From Pseudomonadota bacterium (lineage in GTDB: Bacteria > Pseudomonadota > Gammaproteobacteria > Acidiferrobacterales > Sulfurifustaceae): a stretch of 10,449 nucleotides of DNA. Shown here one piece after another: positions 5,929 to 10,449 of this stretch (positions within the stretch are counted from its first letter, which is position 1; each line of letters starts with the position of its first letter). Below the pieces are notes generated by a model. The model ran no database searches and was not told where the DNA came from. It saw only the letters and a list, made by a program, of their open reading frames with translations. The stretch covers positions 1,937,437-1,947,885 of the forward strand of contig CP070641.1 of assembly GCA_020354085.1 (NCBI GenBank), read 5' to 3'. The translations under genes and the position numbers were made by a program.

Positions 5929-7859
5929 AGTTGGTAGTCCAACGCCATGCGCGATTGCACCTTGCGCGCCTGGCGAAACGCTTCCTTGAGAATCCGCCGG
6001 TCGAGATCATTGAGCTCGTCGGGATTGACATAGTTGTCGAGCGGCTCGCCCTTGGCGTCCTGTGCCCGATGACGCCGCAGACGCAACAATTGAATGAAGT
6101 CATAGGCATCGCACCACGCATCGACCTCGCTGGCCGACACGATCCCCGCCTTCGCGAGCGCGCGCAGTCGCGCATTGGTATTGGTCTCCTCGATTCCGTG
6201 CGCGAGCGCGAATAAGCGCGCGCCGTCGACAAACGGCATGGTGCCGCGGCGCTTGAGATCAATGGCGTGTGCGTGTTCCCCTTCGGTTTCGACCAGAAAG
6301 TCACGTACCAAACCAAGCGGTGGCTGGTTGCGCAAGGCGCTCTCGGCCAGCATCCGCAGGAAACGAGACGTCGAGGCTGTGCGGCGTAGCACGGCGGCAC
6401 GCAACCGCTTTGCCTTGTCGTCCGCGCCGTAGAGCACACGCAAGTCGAAATAGATGCTGGCCTTGAGCAGATCTTCCGGGCTGCCTTGGTCGATCCAACG
6501 CGCAAAGCGACTCTCCCATTCGCTCTCGCTGAGACAACACTCCGGATTGCTCGCCATGATCTTGCCCACGCACAACGGATAGCCACAGGCATCGAGCGCC
6601 TCGTTGATCACGCGCGCCAGCGGCAGGAGCTGCTCGCGAACTTGCTCGGCGGTCTGCCCGGCGGGGACCGAAAACACGATGCCGTTGTCCTGGTCGGTCT
6701 TGAGCGTCTGCTCAAGGCGGCCCTCGCTGCCAAAGGCGAGCCAGGTGAATTCGACGGGCGGCGCGCCATGCTCGGCGAGCGAAAGCTCGATCACGCGCCG
6801 CGTGATGTGGTCGTTGAGCAAGGTGATGATTTGCGTGAGCTGGTGAACCGACGCGCCCTGCGCCAGCATCTGCGCCACCAGTCGGTGCACGTCGCGCCCG
6901 AGCCGAATGAGCGATTCGAGATCCGGCGCATGCTTGATCGAACGCGACAGATTCACCAGGCCGACGCGTTGCAGCGAGAACAAGTCGCGCTCCGATACCA
7001 CCCCCACCAGCCGCCCGTCGTCCACGACGCACAGATGGCCGATGCCGCGACTGGCCATGACCATCGCCGCCTCATGCGCGAACGCGCTCGGTGGCAAGGC
7101 CTGGGGCTCGCGCGACATGACGCGCTCAATCGGGGTGCCGAGGTCGAGACCGGCCACGATCACGCGCGAGAGCAGGTCGTGCAGCGTGAATACGCCGAGC
7201 GGATGGCGCTTGTCATCGGCCACGACGATGCTACCAATGCGCTCGCGGTTCATGGCGTCGAGCGCCGCATGGATCGTCGTCGACGGCAAACAGGTAACCG
7301 GCGGCCGTCGCACCAGGGCCTTGAGCGGCGTATTGAGGGCGCTGTCGCCGGTGACCTCGGTGGCGAGGTCCGCCTGCATGGTGCGCACCGCATGCGCCAG
7401 CAGCGTCGCCAATCGGCTGGTGCAGAAACCTTTGAAGACCACGCTTTTCTCAAGCAGGGTTTCAAAATCTTCCCGCGACAGCTCAAAACAGAAAGTGTCG
7501 TCGACGGCGCGATGGCGCGTGGTGGTCGCGCGATGCGCGATGAGCGCACCGATCGGAAAGCATTCGCCCACCACCAGTTCCCAGGCCTCGGCACGGTGGC
7601 GCGGCGACTCCCCGCGCACCCGTCCCTGCTTGATGATGTAGAAGGTCTCGGCGACTGCTCCGCCCGGCTCAACGATGGCCTCGTCTTTGGCGTAGAAACC
7701 GAGCGTGACATGCTCGGCGAGCCATTCGACATGCTCAGCCAGCATGTGATCAAAGGGTGCGTGTTTTAGAAGAAACTCCACGATCGGCGCGGTTGGGGGT
7801 CGCGCCCTGTTCTCGCTCGCTTGCTTGCTGTCGGTTGCTGAGTTCATTCCGGTGCTCAC
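5925..7859 (-). CDS. cNMP-binding / CBS-pair / DUF294 nucleotidyltransferase-like regulator
   Basis: A 644-residue cytosolic signalling protein. Domains: a cyclic-nucleotide-binding fold (about 30-150) with GEC-x-PIGALI in place of the usual phosphate-binding cassette; two CBS motifs (about 180-240 and 245-300), the first with GVFTLHDLL, the second with GVVSERDLF; DUF294 (about 315-450), a GlnD-like putative nucleotidyltransferase carrying FGSEGRLEQTLKTDQDN with G377-S378 and D389-x-D391; and DUF294_C (about 490-640). The cassette has Arg-Ala (RHRAVDD) but lacks the Arg-Ser/Thr-Ala that contacts cAMP in CRP, so its ligand may differ. The protein could sense adenylates through CBS and a second ligand through the cNMP domain; its target is unknown. 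From memory, such genes are often found near SSS acetate symporters together with a DnaQ-like nuclease. Start is uncertain: GTG at 7859 or ATG at 7847, both with weak ribosome binding sites. Confidence 0.92.
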   Translation of the reverse strand: MSTGMNSATDSKQASENRARPPTAPIVEFLLKHAPFDHMLAEHVEWLAEHVTLGFYAKDEAIVEPGGAVAETFYIIKQGRVRGESPRHRAEAWELVVGECFPIGALIAHRATTTRHRAVDDTFCFELSREDFETLLEKSVVFKGFCTSRLATLLAHAVRTMQADLATEVTGDSALNTPLKALVRRPPVTCLPSTTIHAALDAMNRERIGSIVVADDKRHPLGVFTLHDLLSRVIVAGLDLGTPIERVMSREPQALPPSAFAHEAAMVMASRGIGHLCVVDDGRLVGVVSERDLFSLQRVGLVNLSRSIKHAPDLESLIRLGRDVHRLVAQMLAQGASVHQLTQIITLLNDHITRRVIELSLAEHGAPPVEFTWLAFGSEGRLEQTLKTDQDNGIVFSVPAGQTAEQVREQLLPLARVINEALDACGYPLCVGKIMASNPECCLSESEWESRFARWIDQGSPEDLLKASIYFDLRVLYGADDKAKRLRAAVLRRTASTSRFLRMLAESALRNQPPLGLVRDFLVETEGEHAHAIDLKRRGTMPFVDGARLFALAHGIEETNTNARLRALAKAGIVSASEVDAWCDAYDFIQLLRLRRHRAQDAKGEPLDNYVNPDELNDLDRRILKEAFRQARKVQSRMALDYQL

Positions 7860-8110
7860 ATCCGGTAACGCTCTTGCTCACTGCGCCATGCGCGCGTCCG
7901 AGACAGCCATCCTGGCGCCTGCCGGCGTATAGCCGTCGGCGACATCAAGCGCCCGCGCGCCGTAGCGCAGGCGATTCCGCACTTCTTTCTGGGTGCGGGC
8001 GTGGTGAGGTTAACAGGAACCGTTACATCAGGGGAACACAGCTGATGGTCAAGATTGCTTTCCGATCCAACTGCTTAGACCGCATCTATTGCCACGATGT
8101 GAAACATCGG
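7860..8110. other. 251-bp intergenic gap with a weak possible promoter
   Basis: No supportable gene. Read on the minus strand there is TTGACC followed, 19 bp later, by TGTAAC with an extended-10-like TG before it (about 8023-8053), which could drive the cNMP/CBS gene but has poor spacing. An imperfect hairpin lies at 7921-7940. No terminator for the DUF72-like gene upstream is visible. Confidence 0.3.
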
Positions 8111-8809
8111 TCATATCTGCATGATCTCCGCCAACAGCCGCGCTTGTCGCGCGTGTTCAGCCGCATGGCGCGGCGTGTCAAAAAACACGGACGCGTGCGG
8201 CCCGTCCCAGGCGGCAAGCTTTTCGAACAACTCGCGTTGCGCGCGCGGCTGACCGGCGCGGCCCAGCGCCACCAAGAAACGCCCCCCGGCGGCGGGCGAA
8301 TCGTCGCGCTCGCAATTCCAGCACAGCGCGGCGTGATGGCTCCCCAAGGTGGCAAGGTTTTCAGGTGTACGCCACCGTACTGGCAGGTCCACACACACCG
8401 GAAAGTGTTCGCCCAAGGCCTTCAGCAACGGCTCTAACCAAACCTTCTGTGGTTTCGTGGACTCAAGGACACGTAATAGGAGTCCTACCGTGCGTGCGCG
8501 GATGGGCTCGATGGTTTTGAAGAAGTCGACCAGCAAATGCTGGATCGTCGATAGGCGCTGCGGCGCGCTCAATTCGTGCGGTAACTCCAGAACAAAACGA
8601 AAGCCTTCATCGCAATCCTCGGACCAGGCACGCACGACCTCCAGATCGGCGGCATCCCAAGCCTCGGTCGGCACCAGCACCGCGCGCAGCAGATTCGAGT
8701 AGTACGTCAGGCGCCATCCGGGTGGCAGGTCCTCCGGATAAAAGCCACCGGCCCAGCCGTCCAGGTCCCAGCCGCGCGCGCCCACAAGAATGGATTGCTC
8801 CTGCGCCAT
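8111..8809 (-). CDS. DUF72-like protein
   Basis: A 232-residue soluble protein resembling the DUF72 family (TIM-barrel-like fold, no firmly known activity). Matching features: the N-terminal strand ILVGARGWDLDGWAGGFYPEDLP (about 7-29), the YYSN-L-RAVLVP segment (36-47), the GFRFVLELP strand (about 69-77), and a C-terminal VFFDTPRHAAEHARQARLL block (about 208-226) like the family's 'VFFNN...A..NA..L' ending. The usual 'VEvNSTFY' element is replaced by RAVLVPTEAW, so this is a divergent member. I start it at ATG 8807-8809 because the DUF72 fold begins there. The frame stays open to 9058, but that extension is antisense to the plus-strand zinc-ribbon gene and looks unlike protein. No strong ribosome binding site precedes 8809. 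It leaves an 81-bp divergent gap. Confidence 0.78.
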   Translation of the reverse strand: MAQEQSILVGARGWDLDGWAGGFYPEDLPPGWRLTYYSNLLRAVLVPTEAWDAADLEVVRAWSEDCDEGFRFVLELPHELSAPQRLSTIQHLLVDFFKTIEPIRARTVGLLLRVLESTKPQKVWLEPLLKALGEHFPVCVDLPVRWRTPENLATLGSHHAALCWNCERDDSPAAGGRFLVALGRAGQPRAQRELFEKLAAWDGPHASVFFDTPRHAAEHARQARLLAEIMQI

Positions 8810-8890
8810 AGCGAACAGGCTACCGAAAACTGGTGCGCCGGGCGAGCGCCATGCTTCAATGGCTGCGTCCGACCTGAAGAAGAAGGCGTC

Positions 8891-9076
8891 ATGGGTGATG
8901 TAGTCCGTTTCAGGAAGCCAAAGCTGCGGCAACGCGCCGACGGCAAGACTCTGTGCCAGAGCGGTTTCCACAAGTGGCGCATCGTGACCGAGCGTCAGTT
9001 CGACGTCAAACAGGGTCGGCTCGTTACGCTCGAACGCTGCACGCGTTGCGGGGAGCAACGCACCAAGCTGCTGTAA
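8891..9076 (+). CDS. 61-residue zinc-ribbon-like protein
   Basis: A small basic protein starting at ATG 8891, 4 nt after AGAAGG (8881-8886), and ending in TAA at 9074-9076. The sequence MGDVVRFRKP...TLCQSGFHKW...FDVKQGRLVTLERCTRCGEQRT is of a type I recall as a conserved small hypothetical in proteobacteria. C22, H27, C50 and C53 (C-x4-H ... C-x2-C) form a probable zinc site. Its function is unknown; zinc-ribbon plus Arg/Lys-rich ends would suit nucleic-acid or protein binding. The same frame is open upstream to 8795, but the Cys-ribbon module and the ribosome binding site favour 8891. It diverges from the DUF72-like gene and converges on the methyltransferase with only 30 bp between stops. 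Confidence 0.8.
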   Translation: MGDVVRFRKPKLRQRADGKTLCQSGFHKWRIVTERQFDVKQGRLVTLERCTRCGEQRTKLL

Positions 9077-9106
9077 ACGACTAACCGCGTGGTCTTAGTG
9101 TCGCGC

Positions 9107-9847
9107 TTAGCGGCCGATGCGCAAATGAATCGGCCAACGCACCGTACGCACATCCGCAGGTGCCCCCCAAGCCTCCGCCAGTTGCGGCGCGAGCGCGGCG
9201 AGTGGATCGTGACCTTGCGCGCGTTGGAACGCCTTGGTCGCTGACCAAGTGTGCAGATAGCCGACAAAGTCCTGTAAGTTCCATCGTTGTTCCATCTGCA
9301 GATCGCGCACAAGTTCCTCGGCGAACGGAAACGCCAATGTCGCATAGCACTCGTCGATATAGCGACGCTCCGGCGGCCAATACGGTCCGACCACGTCACG
9401 GTAGTAGTGCGCGACGAGCCGATCGACGTCGTGACAAACTGCACTCAAGCCGTAACACCAGATCGCGATGGCACCGTGCGGTTTGAGCACACGAGCCACT
9501 TCACCATAGAACGCGGGCAAATCGAACCAGTGCGCAGCCTGCGCGGCGGTAACGAGGTCCACGCTGCCGGCTGGCAAATCCACGGCCACGTCCGACGCTA
9601 CCCCGTATTGCACGCGCGCATGCAGGATAGCGTTGGTGATCTGCTGACGACTCGGATCGGTCGCCACAACGCGGGCGAAGTGCTTGGCCAGACCAACGGC
9701 TGCCTGACCGTTGCCCGTGCCGCAATCCCAGGCGAGTTCGCGCACCGGAACGATCGACGCCAGATAGGCGAACAATGCATCCGGATAGGCGGGACGATAC
9801 TTTGCGTAGTCGCCGGCATGGCCCGAAAAATGGTCCTTGAAGCTCAT
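9107..9847 (-). CDS. Class I SAM-dependent methyltransferase
   Basis: A 246-residue cytosolic methyltransferase of the Methyltransf_11 type. It starts MSFKDHFSGHAGDYAKYRPAYP, a common opening in this group. Motif I is WDCGTGNGQAA (40-50), the acidic end of strand 2 is VATDPS (62-67), and the post-II region AAQAAHWFD (101-109) is followed by ARVLKPHGAIAIW (118-130). The later YWPPERRYIDECY (156-168) recalls the TMT1/Crg1-like subgroup, which methylates small acids such as trans-aconitate; the substrate here cannot be told. I prefer ATG 9845-9847 over the GTG two codons earlier; neither has a clear ribosome binding site. It lies 17 bp after the antiporter gene, so it is probably co-transcribed with it. 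Confidence 0.9.
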   Translation of the reverse strand: MSFKDHFSGHAGDYAKYRPAYPDALFAYLASIVPVRELAWDCGTGNGQAAVGLAKHFARVVATDPSRQQITNAILHARVQYGVASDVAVDLPAGSVDLVTAAQAAHWFDLPAFYGEVARVLKPHGAIAIWCYGLSAVCHDVDRLVAHYYRDVVGPYWPPERRYIDECYATLAFPFAEELVRDLQMEQRWNLQDFVGYLHTWSATKAFQRAQGHDPLAALAPQLAEAWGAPADVRTVRWPIHLRIGR

Positions 9848-9864
9848 GGGCACGCAGCGCGGCT

Positions 9865-10449
9865 TCAGCCTTCGAGAAGAATCTTCTCCGCCTGCTCGAG
9901 CGCCTCCGGCGCACCGAACAACACGACCACGTCGCCGGCCGTAAGCTTGGTTTCGGGCGCCGGCTCCGGCCCGCGGATGCCGCCGCGCCGCACTGCGCTC
10001 ACCTGCACGCCGATCTCCTCGAAGTGCAGATCGGCGATCTGTCGGCCGACGGCGACCGCGCCCTCCGGCAAGATCACCGAGTGCAGGCGCTCCTGGTAGG
10101 CGTCCCCTCTTTCGTCTTCGTTCTCGTACACGCCGTGGAAGAAGCCGCGCAACATGCGATAGCGGTCCCGCCGTACCTCGCGCACCTGCTGCACGATCTT
10201 CGCCACCGGCACCCCGAGCAGCAGCAACATGTGCGAGCCCATCATTAGGCTGCCCTCCAGGCTTTCCGGCACCACCTCAGTCGCGCCGGCCGCGCGTAAC
10301 GACTCGAGCCGGGCATCGTCCATGGTGCGCACGATCACCGGCATGTCCGGACGAATCGCGCGCGTCACTTCCAATATCCTGAGCGCCGAGCTGACGTCGT
10401 TGAAGCTCACCGCCAAGGCGCGAGCACGATGAAGTCCGGCGGCCTCCAA
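9865..10449 (-). CDS. Kef/CPA2-type cation:proton antiporter, C-terminal RCK domains, runs off the right edge
   Basis: The last 194 residues of a larger protein whose start lies outside the window. The first 70 residues are the C-terminal half of an RCK_N (TrkA-N) Rossmann domain: ALAVSFNDVSSALRILEVTR, MPVIVRTMDDARLESLRAAGATEVVPESLEGS. A linker follows (about 75-120). Then comes an RCK_C (TrkA-C) domain (about 121-194): LHSVILPEGAVAVGRQIADL ... LTAGDVVVLFGAPEALEQAEKIL. This order is typical of Kef/YbaL-like monovalent-cation:proton antiporters, where the RCK part gates K+ efflux in response to nucleotides or other ligands. With the membrane part unseen, a soluble TrkA or a K+ channel subunit remains possible, but the 'VVPESLEGSLMM' linkage favours CPA2. 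No frame break is seen. Confidence 0.9.
   Translation of the reverse strand: MEAAGLHRARALAVSFNDVSSALRILEVTRAIRPDMPVIVRTMDDARLESLRAAGATEVVPESLEGSLMMGSHMLLLLGVPVAKIVQQVREVRRDRYRMLRGFFHGVYENEDERGDAYQERLHSVILPEGAVAVGRQIADLHFEEIGVQVSAVRRGGIRGPEPAPETKLTAGDVVVLFGAPEALEQAEKILLEG

Noticed and set aside
5379..5930. Plus-strand open frames opposite the exonuclease
   Set aside because: Arg/Pro/Ala-rich shadows; the minus strand carries ExoI, ExoII and ExoIII motifs.
6486..7769. Plus-strand open frame of 427 codons
   Set aside because: Antisense shadow of the cNMP/CBS/DUF294 gene; the translation is rich in Arg, His and Asp, as expected from reading GC-rich codons backwards, and shows no domain.
7878..8009. 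Minus-strand 44-codon open stretch ahead of the cNMP/CBS gene
   Set aside because: The translation looks somewhat protein-like but there is no start codon with a ribosome binding site and no recognisable family; at most a relic.
9287..10099. Plus-strand open frame of 270 codons
   Set aside because: Antisense to the methyltransferase and antiporter genes, both with clear family motifs.

Overview
The window is high-GC bacterial DNA. Its gene content (two-subunit DUF4212/SSS acetate-type symporter, Acs, cNMP/CBS/DUF294 protein with a DnaQ-like exonuclease) suggests a Beta- or Gammaproteobacterium; I cannot place it more finely. Almost everything reads on the minus strand. Only a 223-residue conserved hypothetical (1411-2082) and a 61-residue zinc-ribbon-like protein (8891-9076) read on the plus strand. 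There is no rRNA, tRNA, CRISPR array, insertion sequence or phage gene.

Layout from the right edge, in the direction of minus-strand transcription: the C-terminal end of a CPA2/Kef-type cation:proton antiporter with RCK (TrkA) domains (10449-9865) is followed after 17 bp by a class I SAM methyltransferase (9847-9107). Next come the zinc-ribbon gene and, diverging from it, a DUF72-like protein (8809-8111). A four-domain regulator, cNMP-binding + CBS pair + DUF294 + DUF294_C (7859-5925), overlaps by ATGA a DEDDh 3'-5' exonuclease (5928-5207) that carries a reading-frame break. A 160-bp gap with an FNR/ANR-like box leads to a previously unlisted 50-codon Cys-rich small ORF (5046-4894), then the DUF4212 small subunit (4817-4554) and the large symporter subunit (4540-2699). 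A structured 3' region and a strong intrinsic terminator (2556-2521) follow, then a YggT-like membrane protein (2484-2128). Acetyl-CoA synthetase begins at 880 and runs off the left edge.

Functional reading: the left half is an acetate (short-chain monocarboxylate) utilisation locus. The two-subunit Na+ symporter imports the acid and Acs activates it to acetyl-CoA. The cNMP/CBS/DUF294 protein and exonuclease are, from what I recall of other proteobacterial genomes, frequent neighbours of such symporters and may be regulatory. The right half is unrelated housekeeping or accessory material.

Points most worth a second look: the 50-residue Cys-rich small ORF with an excellent ribosome binding site in the leader of the symporter operon; the FNR-like box upstream of it; a textbook EF-hand-type loop inside the symporter; and the one-base frame break that removes the ExoIII His/Asp motif from the exonuclease.
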